Notes: generated from the sequence alone by a model not told the origin. A DNA stretch of 64,000 nt from Syngnathus acus (GCF_901709675.1 NC_051108.1:6415131-6479130); one strand, 5' to 3'; shown: positions 19,461 to 33,247, counted from the first letter of the stretch. Program-made: numbers and translations.

Positions 19461-20350
19461 TGCGACACAAGCTTGAGCTGAACCCCTTCGGCTTCGTGAT
19501 CAGCAAATGTGTGTGCGTGCATGTGTATAATCAAATTAAATTATATAATTAAATCCAGTATTACATAACATACTGTAGTGGTTTAGCATGAACATTTACT
19601 CTCCTAAGCATAAAGCATTTTCCTTCAACTGAGGTAACTGAATTAAATATTTATAATTAATTTAAAAGTTCAGCCCAATAATTATTGGACTTTTTAAAAC
19701 AAGGGTAGAATTGTATAAACTGATTATTTCTTTATTATCGCTAACATTATTATAGTCATAATACTATATTACTAAATTATTACTAAACTTCTGTTTTGGA
19801 AAAAGTATCCTTCTCTGACGTCATTGCAGAACCAGCCAATTAGAAGGCGCATCTGCCAATCAGTTCAGGTGAGCGCATGCCAGCCATATTCTTTACTACA
19901 TGCAGTTTGCCGGCTGCTGCCACACAACCCCATCTTGCTAATCGTTTTCTTAGCTGGAGAAGGTAAAAAAAAGAAAGAATTAGGACATCCCTTGAGACAA
20001 ATCAAGGCTAAACATGTTCGATGCCCTTGCTAGCGTCATGAACGTCGTTCAGATGAAGGATTGAAGTGCTGCTACATTTAAGTCTCGCTAGCAGCTTGAA
20101 CATCAACAAACTCCATCTTTGTGGCCATTTTCTGTCCAATAATGCGCCGACAACTGTGTGGTAATAACAATTTTATTGATCATGGATGATGTATGATACA
20201 GTAAGCAGCAACATATCGCGATACTTGCGTCGCTTAAAGCTTGCTTGACGACAATGAAGATCGTTTTAAATATTTCAAAAGGTTAAAGTGGCCATGAGTA
20301 GTGCACATGAATTTCGGTGACGACTGGTCGATGTTTTTAGAGATTAGAGG
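19461..20350. other. Intergenic spacer with a promoter-like patch at 19.81-19.97 kb
   Basis: Mostly AT-rich. At 19816-19823 there is a perfect CRE (TGACGTCA). CCAAT boxes follow at 19836-19840 and 19856-19860, and then donor-like 'ttcag|gtgagc' and 'ggagaag|gtaaaa' sites. No matching gene is recognised. Confidence 0.4.
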
Positions 20351-20358
20351 ACCTAGAG

Positions 20359-20926
20359 CAGGGGTGTCAAACTCATTTTTGTCGTGGGCCGCATCGTAGT
20401 CAAAGTTTCCTTCGGCGGGCCTGTTTGAATATTTTGAAAAGATAAATGGTAATAAAAATAGCAAGCAATATCTCTATTTTTTTAGAAGTGAAGACAATTG
20501 CTAATTTTAGTAATGACACTAAGTCAGTGGCGTAGCCAGGAATTTTTCCAGTAGGGGCGCGCGCCCACAGGAAAAAAAATCGAACATCACCCACGCCGTT
20601 CGCTGATCGCTAAAACAACATCCGGGTCCGGGAGGCAAACGGTGAATGGACAACATCGCGCACATAGAATAGCGCAAGCACATTCGCGCAAGACCGAAAG
20701 AAAAAAACGGCATGAAAATGAAGAATCGAAAAAGCTCGATTTTTTTTCAACCGGGGCGCAGGGAGTCCTAACCGGGCCGCAGGGAGTCCTAACCGGGGCG
20801 CTGCCCCGGCTCGCCCCGGCTTGGCTACGCCACTGCACTAAGTCGATGCAAAATTTGTCTCGCGGGCCACATAAAATGATGTAGTGGGCCGTATCTGGCC
20901 CCCGGGCCTTGTGTTTGACACCTATG
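20359..20926. mobile_element. hAT-like element hosting a nested element
   Basis: It begins CAGGGGTGTCAAAC and ends with the complement of CATAGGTGTCAAAC. A perfect 8-bp duplication, ACCTAGAG, lies at 20351-20358 and 20927-20934. Without its nested insert it would be only about 250 bp, a short non-autonomous hAT with no coding capacity. Confidence 0.92.
20525..20835. mobile_element. Second hAT-like element nested inside the first
   Basis: It begins CAGTGGCGTAGCC and ends GGCTACGCCACTG, giving perfect 13-bp terminal repeats. The 8-bp duplication CACTAAGT lies at 20517-20524 and 20836-20843. It is 311 bp, GC-rich near its right end with a short direct repeat ('gcagggagtcctaaccgggg' like), and non-coding. 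Confidence 0.92.
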
Positions 20927-21076
20927 ACCTAGAGCTTCTTTATTTAGATTGTCTCTATACTCAAATACAAGAACAGTACAAGTTAAATTGAAACAGTGAA
21001 AAGCTTATTTTGTATTCATTTGCTTTTGCCCAGCTGTCATCACATTGTATAGTGCCAGTGCCGCTTAATACTATGG

Positions 21077-21466
21077 CAATGATTCCCAACCTTTAATGAG
21101 CCAGGGCACTCATTTATGGTTATACATAATAAAACTGTCATGGCACCCCACCAAATAAAATTGCATAAATATGAATACTTAATAATAATTTAGTCACACC
21201 TTAATCAGCGGGAAATCTGTTTAATTGTATGCAATGCTAATATAGCCATAAAAATCCATGATTTGTTCTATTAATACTACATGATATTAACCTTCTGCCA
21301 ACTTGCAGAAGAGCATTTAATTCTTCTATACATCGCTGGCATAGATAGATGAATACAGATATAGCTGCTGCAATTAACAATTTTTTTTTAAGGTAATTTA
21401 CTGTGCCACCTCGATGACCTCTCACAAGATGCCTGTGTGCCTTGGCACCCTGGTTGGGAATCACTG
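21077..21466. mobile_element. Older hAT-like non-autonomous element
   Basis: The ends are CAATGATTCCCAACC and the complement of CAGTGATTCCCAACC. The flanking 8-mers (TACTATGG at 21069 and TGTTGTGG at 21467) match at 5 of 8 positions and differ only by transitions, as expected of an aged duplication. No coding capacity. Confidence 0.75.
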
Positions 21467-21474
21467 TGTTGTGG

Positions 21475-21999
21475 AACACAACAAGACTGGTCTGTTGAAG
21501 AGAAATGTGCAAGATCCCACTAATTACAACAACTATATTCAGCAAAAAGGTGAGTCATTTTCTTCACCACTTGATTTTATTTGTTTCTATGCTGGTACAT
21601 CTTCATGTCAAACCAGTCTATTGTGCAAACATAGTTGGTGACATCTGTACAGAAAATTAACAATACCTTCATTGAATAATCAACTGTGACTCAGCTTCTG
21701 TCACATTAGAATGAGATCCATAAAAATTAATTGGTTGTGCGACATCTAATATACGATGCTTCGTTTCCCGATAAAAACACCAGGGGTCACAGTTTTTCCG
21801 TTACAGAGAGTCAACAAGGTCCATCACTGACAGGAATTTGTTCACCATTGCCCAGTCCTGTCGCGTTCAGTCTTAAAGCCTTGACCAAAAAGAACAAAAA
21901 GCCCTGGCCAAAAAGTCAGAAAACAGCCAGTGGGTCTCTGCTTGTCCCCCGAAAACAAGCCGCCGCGGCCACCTCCGTGGTCCAATTCTCAGTTTCCCT
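21475..21999 (-). other. Opsin 3' UTR and spacer
   Basis: Lies beyond the opsin stop codon. A minus-strand AATAAA at 21576-21581 could end the opsin transcript. No other feature is seen. Confidence 0.35.
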
Positions 22000-24136
22000 T
22001 CAAACGAGTGTGGTAGCTGCCTCTCCCCTGGCCTGTGAGGACTCTCCTCCTCTTCCTCCTCCTTTGGCACCCTTGCCATCCTCGCCAGCACAACATCCAG
22101 GCTGGCAGCGCACCAGTTGCTTGACCTCACGCTTGAAGCTCTGGCTGAAAATGTAATAGATGACGGGGTTGCAGGCTGTGGAGCTCTTGGCAAACATGCA
22201 AGGCAGCAGGCTGAGTTGAGGCGGGATGGGGCCGCCGGGCCCCACGGCCGACCACAAGCTCACCATGCTGTACGGAGACCAGCACACGATGAAGCTCACG
22301 CTGATCACCACTGCCATCTGCAGCACAGGGCAAAGATGTTAGTGGCCACCATGTTTTGTAGAATCTTGAGTAAAGTGTACACTGAGTCTGTTGAGGTCTG
22401 CAACTCTCTCTTTGTTTTAAATTACCATCATTGTTAGAAACGGTAAATTAGCTCAAACAGTTAAATGTGCCCATCTGACAAAAGCCCCCCCTCACCAAAA
22501 TGTATGAGAACTAAACAATCTGGACAACACTGACCATGAGCAGCCTGCGATGCATTTTGAGTACATTGGCTACACGTCGCCCGTGTCTGAGCGACTTCTT
22601 GTAGGTGACGTAGAGTTTGATGGCGATGCCGAAGTAGCAGCACACAATGATGGCGGCCGGCAGAGCCAAGTTGAAGGAGAACATGGCCACTACGAAGGAG
22701 GAGTCCTCATGCCTCAGTCGACCCCAGGCCAGCGAGCAGGACAGGCCGAATGGTTCGGGACCGTATCGGCCCCAGCCCAGGACGGGCAGTAGAGCCCAGA
22801 ACAGGGCGTACAGCCAAGACCATGAACACAGAAGCTTCATCTGACGCCAGCTCACCTTGTCCCCTGGATAACATGACATCCATCATACACCTTCCTATTG
22901 CCTCAAAACACGCAGATAAATATAGAAAGGCAATTTATATCGATGCTGCTACTTACTGGGTGACTGCAGGTCCAGCGAGACCACAAAGCGCACCACGGCC
23001 AGGAGCGTGAGGTTCATAATGCTGGCCACTCCGAAGAAGAAGCCAACCAGACCGTAGTAGAGACAAGCGGCATCACCCCCAAGGAAGCGGTGATTCCAGG
23101 CCGAAGCCACGGCCAGAGGGTACATGGTGACTGCAGCCCCGAGGTCTGTCACCGCCAGGTTGATGCTCAGCAGCTCGGGAGGCTTCATGCGAGAAGAACG
23201 ATTGAAGCCCATCACCAGAACCAGCAGGTTGCCCGTGACGGAGAACATGGCTGGGATGCACACATAACGTCAAGGTAAGACTATTTGTATAATTTGGCCA
23301 TTTTTGCAGAATCAATGTTGTGGGTGTGAAGTTCACACTGTGAACATAGCTCTCAAGCTTCCACTGTGACAGGTTTAGTGAAGGCCATGCATACTATTTA
23401 AAAATCCTGATACATTGCCTAGTCCCAAGACCAGGAAACTCGCACATGGTTGTGATGGTTACCCCCCCCCCTTCCCAAGCATTTACAGGGACAGGGAAAT
23501 GTGCGGACGTGTTGGTCGGCGGGTGAAGGCCATGAGGCAGGAAGGCGCATCAAATCAATCATGTAACATATATTGTAATTATATACAATTATTGTTGTGC
23601 GTATAAATAATGCATGACGCCAAAAGCTGTTGTGAAAGCGCTATATAAAGAGGCATTTTACCTACTGCATTAACATTCAAGATCTTATTTTTTTTAATTG
23701 AAACACATCCCAGAAGATCACTGTGTATTCCCAATACTTTGTCATTAGCTGCTCTCGCTACTTCAGCAGACTAACAAACATCATCAAGGACAACTCGCGC
23801 TCTGCCAATCACAATCAAGGTTGAAACAAATGATTGCTCGGGTGAGAGTGCAAAGAATATAAAAGGTGCACAACATTCAGGGAAAGCTTGTTCCTTTGAG
23901 TTATCGTCAAACTAAACAATAAGCAAACAATAATGGAACATAATTAGATCAAACAATAAATAATTACACATACAGCGACTCCCGTTATACCGAATAGTGC
24001 CTCTGTTCTCTTCCCTGCATTTTTCAAGTCCCAACTCCCTTGCCAATTCCACATATTTCCGCATCTATATTTCTGTTCAATCCGACATGTATGTCTGAAT
24101 TTCCCCACCCCTGGGGATCAATAAATATTCAATCAG

Positions 24137-24183
<47 letters not shown>

Positions 24184-25075
24184 TATATGTATGAACGCTC
24201 GCAACAGCAATTGTTTATGAGAGCAATACTTTGATTTAGTCTCTGCACCAACTCATAACAATGACATATCCTAACCCCGATAAGATTCACTGCATAAGCA
24301 TCGATTTAACCAAATCCACAATCTTACAATAATGAAAACAATTCATATTTGGTTGGTTTGTCAGATTTTAATGGGTTTAAATCCTTTAATAATACTGGAC
24401 ATCAAACCAATAGTTGCATCAAATAAAGCAAAGTGTACACTAAATGGATACTCTGTTGATTGCGGAAAGATTGCTTGTTTGACAGATGCAATCGTGAGTA
24501 CAACCAGACTCACGTCAAATTGTAGTATATTATATTATAGTCTATTTTATATGGATAATGTTAATGTAATGCAGAAGCCTCAAATTGCGTTCTCTAATGC
24601 CCACCGGAGCCTTGCCCTTTATTCCCTTTTAAACCACTGCCTGCTCCATAGCCATTAGCCAGTCTCATGGAGGAAATTCAAAGGTGGCATTTACATTTTT
24701 GCACCTCTACTCTCCTTCCATTATTGCTCCCTCTGGGAATTTTAATACACTTCATCAATATTCAAATTGAACCCTCTATGAGTCTTTGGCTGATACTTAC
24801 TTACGTAAATCCATTCTGCAGGGGGTGCAAGACATTTCCTGCATAACTCAAGAAAAATGCAACAGTTGATTGCTTAATTGATTTAGAGTAAAATTAATAT
24901 CGTAAACAAGTCACAAAAATGTGTTCACAAGACCATCCACAAGAAATAAAAATATAATTTGGATTAAAATGAACTTACTTATAAACAACAGGTAGAAGCC
25001 GACGCCAATGTCCATGCTGGGCGATAACGTGGAGCGGTAGTGGTCATACATGGGCGGCGTTGGAGAAGAATCCAT
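22000..25075 (-). CDS. Opsin of the OPN5 (neuropsin) group
   Basis: Four coding exons on the minus strand, 25075-24979, 23250-22957, 22863-22535 and 22317-22000, join in frame to 345 aa with seven hydrophobic segments. The retinal Schiff-base lysine is K284 in 'CMFAKSSTACNPVIYY', directly before the NPxxY motif. The disulphide Cys pair ('AACLYYG' and 'LSCSL') and the E181-type glutamate in 'YGPEPFG' are present. The site of the vertebrate E113 counterion is Tyr, as in OPN5. Similarity in 'GFFFG', 'GPEPFG', 'SLWSA' and the TM7 region points to the OPN5/6/7/8/9 set of non-visual photoreceptors; I cannot fix the exact paralogue. The DRY motif is replaced by Val-Arg-Phe. The extracellular N-terminus is short, with no N-glycosylation site. 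The C-terminus is Gly/Glu-rich. Confidence 0.88.
23251..24978 (-). other. First coding intron of the opsin gene
   Basis: 1.7 kb, AT-rich. It carries a retroposon-like tail ('cccctggggatcaataaat', ~24108-24127) that runs into an AATC microsatellite. No further exon is recognised. Confidence 0.5.
24130..24178. repeat. (AATC)n microsatellite after a retroposon-like tail
   Basis: About eleven AATC units follow 'ggggatcaataaat', a tail pattern seen at the 3' ends of many fish non-LTR retroposons. The microsatellite is certain; the retroposon origin is inferred. Confidence 0.8.
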
Positions 25076-25619
25076 GTTAGTCGTAGAAGAAGATTAAGGA
25101 GACGATTGATGTGATACTGCCTCGTGTTTCTGTCACATTCATCTGTGCTCACTCTGTCCTCCTTCCTCACAGAAGCCTGAACGCAGCGCGCATTGCCATG
25201 GAGACCGCAAACTGATGATGTCAGTCAAGTAGCCACGCACATGGAAAATAGGAAGTTTCGAACAAAAATGAGGTATGACGCAAAATATGTACTTATAAAT
25301 GTTCATGAAAATTGTCAAAATATTCGAACGGCCTTTATGACGAATACATTTTATTTATTATTTTATTTTTCTTGCAAGTTATGTAATAGGAATAAAATGC
25401 CGATTTGAAAGACGGACTTTCACAAGTCATGAAAATTGAGGTCAGAGAGGTCAAAGACGGTATTGCGATAACTGCCCCCACCCTGAACTCAAGCTACATC
25501 TCAAGTCTGACATGGGAATTCTTCCACTTGTAAACTAAGATAGGCTGTGACCCCGCATCATTATGGTTAATAATCTGCAGAGGGACTTGAAGCTCCAGCA
25601 GCCATTCCACTCAATCCAG

Positions 25620-26336
25620 AAACCTTCCGATCAGCTCGTTCTACACTATCTGCACAGCTACTACTCACAGAATATATACGCACTTCTCTTAATAAAGGCC
25701 ACATCACAGGAGCAGTCTTTGTAGATTTCCGTAAAGCCTTTGACACAGTTAATCACCAAATACTCCATAACAAACTAGCTTCCTTTCATCTCTCCCCCTC
25801 AGTGCTAACTATGCTCTCTTCATACCTCTCGGATAGAATCCAGGTTGTTAATATTGGTCAGGCCACATCTACTCCATTACCATCTCCCACTGGTGTTCCC
25901 CAGGGCAGCATACTGGGCCCATTATTATTCATTATGTACATCAATGACATGCCTAACATATGCAAACAAACTCAAATCATATTATATGCTGACGACAGTT
26001 ATTTTCACCTCAGATTCGAACATCGAAACCATAAACTCCAAACTTACTTCTGATCTCCAGCTCCTACATGACTGGCTAAAAGTAAACCATCTGACGATCA
26101 ATATAAAAAAAACTGAAATAATGTATTTCCACTCCCCTAGGAAAAACATCTCCATAACTGTCCCCATTACTCTATCCGATCAAACTCTAGTAGTCACAAA
26201 CACATATAAATATCTTGGAGTGCACTTAGACTCCCACCTCACCTACAAAAAACATGTTAACACTCTCACTAATAAGCTAAACGGCAACATCTTTCTTCAC
26301 CTTTTTGTGACACATGCACTCACTCTCTCCATGTAA
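25620..26336 (+). pseudogene. Fragment of a non-LTR retrotransposon reverse transcriptase (L2/CR1/Rex-like)
   Basis: The fragment encodes the core of a LINE reverse transcriptase. 'VDFRKAFDTV' comes first, then 'GVPQGSILGPLLF', then the catalytic YADD at about 25985. The frame breaks just after YADD (about 26000): downstream similarity continues in the +1 frame to a stop at 26334-26336. Both ends of the element are missing, so it is dead. The exact LINE clade is not certain. Confidence 0.85.
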
Positions 26337-29300
26337 TAATGTTATTTGTTGTTATTTGTAGCGTGTCGACAGCAACCCAATTTTCAGAAATTAATTCCAT
26401 AAATGACCTTCATAGGCAATATTCTGCTTGCTTCACAGGCACCTTTGACAAAGGCGCCAATGCTTAGCATAGCTTTCACACACAAAACCCATTAAATCGG
26501 AGTTATTTTTGCACAAATCCCATGCGAAAGGAGCGACAATTGCTCAGGGTGGGAGAAGCGAGTGCTAAACCTCCGAGCCTCCCTTTTGCACACAGCTGTT
26601 GACCTGCCTGCCCATGATCCTACCCCGAAAGAAATCACGCGCGTTAATCCTCAGTCTCATTCCGTGGCTGTGACTTTCACGCACGCAGCGATATAGAAAG
26701 TAATATAATAGAAAATAATAATGTGGGATCCAAGGATTAACCAGTCCTCAATAAAAATACAAAAATAACATTTGTTCTTGTGTTACACTTAATATAGCCA
26801 ATATTGCCGGAGCAGGGATGGACCAGTTTAAAAAATAAATAAAAATAAAACGCCAAAAATTAAAAAGAAAAAAATCACAGTATTTTTGTATTATCTTTTG
26901 GGTCACCTCAGGTTCAGAAAATGGGAGGGATGATTGCCGTGTCTAGACGTATGAAAGCTTAAGATTCACACCACTCAAACTTGACATTTTTATTTTAGGC
27001 CCTGGAGGCATTTGAAGCTTTTAGTGAACATGAGGTTTACAAGAATAGCGTAAAACACGTTAATACGTCGCACCTTCCTCGCTAAGCGATCGGAGGTGTA
27101 ACCATTTGCAGGATGAAAGTAAAGTGATGGAAATGAAGTTGTTATAAATGGCCAAGGAAACACAAGCGCTGTTTCATTCTCCTTTCACAGACAAATCTTG
27201 AGTAATGGAATTTTTAGCAGAGCACAATTGGCCTTTAATTCGACAATAATTCATTTCATTTCATTTAAATCTACAGTAGTATTTCTGATGTAATTCTAAC
27301 TTTGAAGATTATGGCGATCTTGTTAAAAAAAATTGCAAAGCAAGAAACGTGACCACGGGATCTAACAGATGGACATTGAGTTCATTCTACTCTTGAGTCA
27401 GTGTTTTTGTACAAATGGCTCTTGTGGAGATGCTCATCACATCCCACTTCACTCCCCTACTTGGCGTCCTCGTTCATTAATGATAAATCAATAGCGTGGA
27501 GAATTACCGCTGAGGATATTGCGGACATGCTGCTAGGCAAGAATTGCCACTTATATTACAAACAAAACTTTGGGGTTTTAACATCACATGTACCCAGACA
27601 CAAGACTGGTGTTTTCCTTTTTTTTTTCTTTTTTTATACATTTCATCAGCTACTGTCACCATAGGAACTAACATTTCTCTCCCCTTTTCAATAGGGGTAG
27701 AGGTATTAGAGGTAATGGGGTCATAAAGCAACAAAGGCAGATATGACATATGGCTCAATCTGATTCTGAAGCTCTTTTGATGCTCTGACAACCTTTTCCA
27801 AAGACGTCGACCTTTTAAAATCACTTCAACTGATGAAAAAAACTGATGTTCAACTGATGTCCTTCTAGCAATCTACAATAATAAAGAATGCATTGATAAA
27901 ACAGGTGGAAAAAAACCCCACAGAGATCCAAAAGTAAAGAAAATTATAAAAGTAATATTTTTTTCCCCCCCAATGCAGGCTTTTCTGATTTCATCAAATT
28001 GATGCACATTCAACTGACAACAAAGACATGCCTTCCTTTCCCCATTAGGTCAATCAAATAACAGGAACTGTAATTATCGGAAGCTCAGAACATTTTCTTT
28101 TTTTTTTTAAACTTTTCGGGCTTCATAGCAAGTCATCCATCTAAACTCAACAGCCTCTATGCTTGCAATGACTTAACTGCAAACCGCAACTGTAAACAAT
28201 AGCTCGTCCTTGTCTCCACAATGTAGTCGTAATGTAGTGGTAAACAATTGCCATTTCAGCTTCAGAGAATTTCCGAGAAAGAAATTATTTTATCTTTGTA
28301 CGAGGACATCGGAAAAAATCCATATGAGGCCATATTAGATTTTGTTCAATAAAAGCTACTATTCACCTTACCAGAAAAAAAATACCTTCACCTTTAACTA
28401 TGTCTGAACTCCCACCATACTCCCCCGTCCTCGTGAACATATTCGTTAAAATGTCAATTACAGCTCCTGGTTCCGTTTCCCTTGGAAACAAGTTACCCCG
28501 TGTAATATCCGCCAACTACAGGAGTCGAGAAGAATGTTAATTATCAAGTAATTTCCACAGTTTTTCTGATTTAACGCATTTCATTTCCGATATATCAAGG
28601 TTATTTGAATGGAGGAGTTAAAAGACAAAACTAATTTTCCTCTCACTGTATGAAGTGCATTTATAAGCACCACCAAATTGCCCTAATTGTTGACCAATAT
28701 ATGTTTTCTCCTGAAAGCAGTCAATAATATCAACATGTCTCATTATAATTGCTTTCTTGGGCAATTTGCTAGGGGGAAAATAACAGCGATTTGTCATCCC
28801 CCTGCATCTTGAGAAGCACTGTTATGCAGCCACTCTATGACGCAGCCAACTAGGATGCTTTGAGTTTCAACACTTGAACATGCGGAAGACTCGGCGAGAG
28901 ATGAAGACAGTTTGTACATCTGTAAAGACACTCAAGGGGCCTTCTTTGGAGGGAGCACCGAAGTGGAAGTGATGCTTGTTAGCGGTGGGGAGGGTCAGGG
29001 GTGCTCAAATTAGCCCTTCTGTATGGTAATGAACAAGTGGATGATGCCAGTTAGTAAGTGTCTGAGTGCAATCTGTATTGTTTGGAAAGATGACAGCAGT
29101 GGAACGAGGTCACATATAACACAGATTTATTGTTCAAAATCAATAAATTCTAAAGTCAGACAAAACAAAAATGTTGCGCAAGGATTTCGATTTGAACGAT
29201 AATAAGCATGTTTTGCTGGGGATTTTCTTTGGTGCTGTGTTTTTCATAATGCAAGCATAATAATTGTCTGTTTTCTTCTCTTAAAGCAAAAAATCGAAAT

Positions 29301-32300
29301 GGCTTCGCCTTCCTCTACTGTGTCTCCACAATATAGCTGACATCACAGTGTACTGGACTGCACCGACAAAGGTAAGACTGAAAATTATATTCACATATGT
29401 TTCACACTTTGGCTTTAAAAGGAGTAGTGAATAGCGAGGAGTTTGTGGTTGTGTATAGGTGGTTGAATAATGGCGTGCATTTAAAGCGGCTTCACGTAAA
29501 GTGTTGTTATTTTGTCTTGTATTTTAAAAAAGTCAGCTTTTGTGAAAGTACTATGTGAATGGAGATGTTTTGAATTTAGGCTCTGTCCAATACAATTTGC
29601 CGATATTTGAAAGAAAACTAGTATCGATTAATCGGCTAATTCAATATATATATATATATATATATGAATTTAAGATATAATATTTGACCGTTTTACAATA
29701 CTTTTCCCTTCAATATCTATTTAATTTCTAACCAGAGAAAATCTTAGGAACAAAAACGTGCAGAAAAAACAACATCACCATCAGGGGGCAGTGTTGCTTG
29801 TCTCTTGTTTCTATACTTGCCATCAAACCAGTTACCTCATTGTTACTGTGATTGTTAATAATCCATCCAGAAAAATATGCAGTTAGTATCAAAGCAGTCA
29901 TGCAAATATTTGAGTCTTTTGCGATGAAAGAAGTCTAATTAAAACCAAAATCTTATTTCCACACAGATATTAATATTAGATTCCATCTACATCAAAGAAA
30001 GTATTGAGTAAGTTAAATCTTTTTTTTCCCCCAAATAAAATCTTTCTGGTTTCATGAAATGTAAACCTCCATGGTGAACTGTATTGGAGTCAGCGTTGTG
30101 TGACCGTTCGCACAGATAAGGTTTCACTATTTATTTTTCACATAAATAATCACTCAGGAGTGAGGGGGGCTGTATTTATTTTTCATGTGTGAGGTCAAAA
30201 ACAACTTTCATACCTCTCCTTCTCGCGTCCATGTCATCAAGGCGGCCAAGCACAAAGGCTCTGTTTATGTAATCAGTCTATGCATACACATTCGCCCTTG
30301 CTGGCTATGTTTAGTGTTCTGTCATTGTCAATGCATGTCGCTGCTCCTGTTCTCGATTGAAAGAGACTTTGACCTTTGTGACCTTACTTGGGATTTGAGG
30401 AGGGGGAAAAAAAAAGAATGAATTTTTTTTTACAATTTAATTTATATTTAAAAGAATGCAAGCGGTACTGTCCAATAGCTCCACCTATTGCTGTCCCCAC
30501 TGGCAGTATAATAGCAGCTCATGTAAATGATCACCCTAAAAGTGTTGGAATGACAATTTTGGGGGGAAAAGGGGGATGACCAAACTGTCACGAGATAAAA
30601 CCGCAGAGGTGCTAGCTAGCTGTGTGTGAAAATTACGGCGCTCATTATCATCACTTAAAAGCCGCCAAACGGCCAAAATTGCTGCCAAATTGGCCGTTCC
30701 CCCATTGAGCAATGGCGCATATAGGACTGTAATTGCGTTAATATCGTCTTTACACGTCAGCTGTCTCTGCTCATACATTGGAATCTGGAAAGATTGTTTC
30801 CAAAAAAAGAATGTACGAAGCTACTATATTTCAAGCTCGCTGGCTTCCTGCGCGTCTGCGTGGATTGAAAAACGTGCACATCGGATGCATGTCATCGCAG
30901 AGGAGTTGGCAACACGCAATGACGCTGAGGTTTGAAACCCCATTAAAAATTGTCACTTTATTTAAAGCGGCTGCTTCGCCAGCGAGTACCACATCCTTCT
31001 GGAAAAGTAATCAAGCTCAGAAGCTTGATGATCGTGGTGGTGCTGGGGGGGGGGGGGGGATTAGGTCTGGGCCAAATGGCGTTCAAACTAAAATTGTCCC
31101 GGTTGTTAGTTTGCTTCCCCCAATGTGACGTGAGGGCAATGAAAGCTTTTCATTTTCTTGTCAGCTGAATTACAAGCGTCTGTCCGGCTTTCCTGCGTCT
31201 CTGGGAATATTATTGGTGAAGATGTAAAAGCTGACTAAAGCATCATGTGCTTGTGTGTGGCCCCCGACCCTTGAAACCTCTTTCGCAAAATCGGAAACAG
31301 CCACAGACGTGACAGCCCCGACGGCAATTTCATACTGCATGATGTCGTTTTGTGTCCCTGTGTCACTTTGGCCCTTACAAGGTGTGCCATTTTACTCAAA
31401 ATAAGGTTGAAGTCCCTTACCTGCAGATTTTTGTAGCTTATCTCACAAAACCTCTGTAATTTTTATAGGCAAGATATATTTCTTTGAGCAAGGTCTGTTT
31501 TGTTTCCCATTGGATCACTTAAAACGATGAATCATGTCATCTTGACGTTAATTAGCAAGAACAAAGTACACAGGGTGTGTCGGGCGCATGCGAGCGACAA
31601 GTCGAAATTACAAAGTTGAAAGGGGATGCCCCCCCTCCTCCCAAAAAAAAGTCCTGCTGTGGTCTATTTTAAACGACTAAACAAGGAGATGTACAAAACA
31701 GGTTTAATGTTCTATTATAAGCTCCAAACAGGCTGTCTTTACTTTAAATGCCCGCCGTGCACAGTTCAAGGAACAAATGCGCTAGTAATATATCAATGCT
31801 AATTTACCAGAATGAAGGGCTCGGGCTTTATCTTTGTTGATGAAAATCAAAATCAAAAGAACATTGAACAGTCGGATCTCATTTGTACCCTGAAAAGATA
31901 TAGTCATCACTTTTCATTTGAAGTGGCCATTTGTGTAGACCTTCAATGACCGCTTTTTTTTTAGGATACATCCATGGACGACTCATATTGTCATTGGGGC
32001 TAATTAGTACCCGCTGGCACCATTCATTTTTATTTTTAGGTATTAATATTTATAGGACAATGCTCATTTATCGACAGAGCAAAAAGGCATCTGTCGTCGC
32101 AGTGCATCTTTGGTCTTGTCCTTCTCCTAACTGCTCACCCCTCCCTTCACTGCTCCAGAGAAAGAGTAAACGACTGGCCCCAATTAACTTCAAAGAAGTG
32201 GCTCAGTCACTCACCCCAGCAAGCAGCCTATCATATTGTGGCCTGCTGTGAAATGTTCTTAAATTTAAAAAAATCTTAAATTTTCTTCTTCCAATGGGCC

Positions 32301-33247
32301 CATCATTTTAATAGCTTCTTAGTTCTTTTACTGACTCACAGAATTGCCTTAACTGTCAGTCCCGCTTTTATGTTTCGACATACCTTGAACAGCTTCACAC
32401 GTACGTACGCAAAGTCAGGCAAACACACAGCGGCGTATATGGACCGCTTTTGTCTAGCTCGTTCAACGTCACACCGTCGATCGAGTCCTTATAGCCTGCA
32501 GATGGTTGGTGCCCTTCCAAGATAAACCTCCCTGGGTGCCAGACGCGGAATCCACACTGGCCGCCAGCAGCCTCCGTGCGATCACGGTCTGCTTGCGTCC
32601 ACCAACACTGAGACGCCGCTGCGTAGGCCTCGCGTGTTTCATTCCCGCGTATACTCTAGTTCCTGTTGTGCTTTTCTCAGCCAATGTCTAGAGATGAGTA
32701 TAAACAAGCTCAGAAACACAGCTGTTTATTGTTCCAGGTAGATGCAGTCAAGGCCCGCAGTGACGGGGGGGCGAAAACACCACTGTTTATTTTATTTTGA
32801 GCTCTGAAGTGTGCCTGAAGACTGGCTGAACAGGATGAATAACACATTTAGGAGGAAAGAAAAGGCAAAAAGTTAAATAATCAGCACTCGAGCAGAAAGA
32901 CAGAGGGGGGCGTATGGGAGGGGATTTTTGTCGAATTTTCGCAAGGTCAGCACAAAACAGCGTGAGCCCTCCCCAAAAAACATTTGGTCGTCGTCGTGAC
33001 GCTTGATTTCGGGTGAAAAAATATTTAGGAACCGGGCGAAATGAGGGAGAGGAAAGGCGAAACCGTTTTGTTTTTGTCTATGAAAGTTAAAATGTTTGGC
33101 TTGGCCCAACGCCGGCTTTACACTGTGCTCTTCTGGTGGGCCCAAGCAGGGGTCAGCTAACACCGCCGTAGTTACACACAATGTCTGCCACCACAACTGT
33201 GACTGAGTGCTCCCGAGGTACTCACAAGGTTACAGTATGCTAGCAAA
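26337..33247. other. Intergenic, no gene recognised
   Basis: AT-rich spacer without a convincing coding exon. It contains a TA microsatellite (29644-29665). An exon-like segment with a good donor ('gacaaag|gtaaga', ~29371) follows the ATG near 29300, but the short frame there stops within 14 codons. Confidence 0.5.
29644..29665. repeat. (TA)n microsatellite
   Basis: Eleven TA units in AT-rich spacer. Confidence 0.9.
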
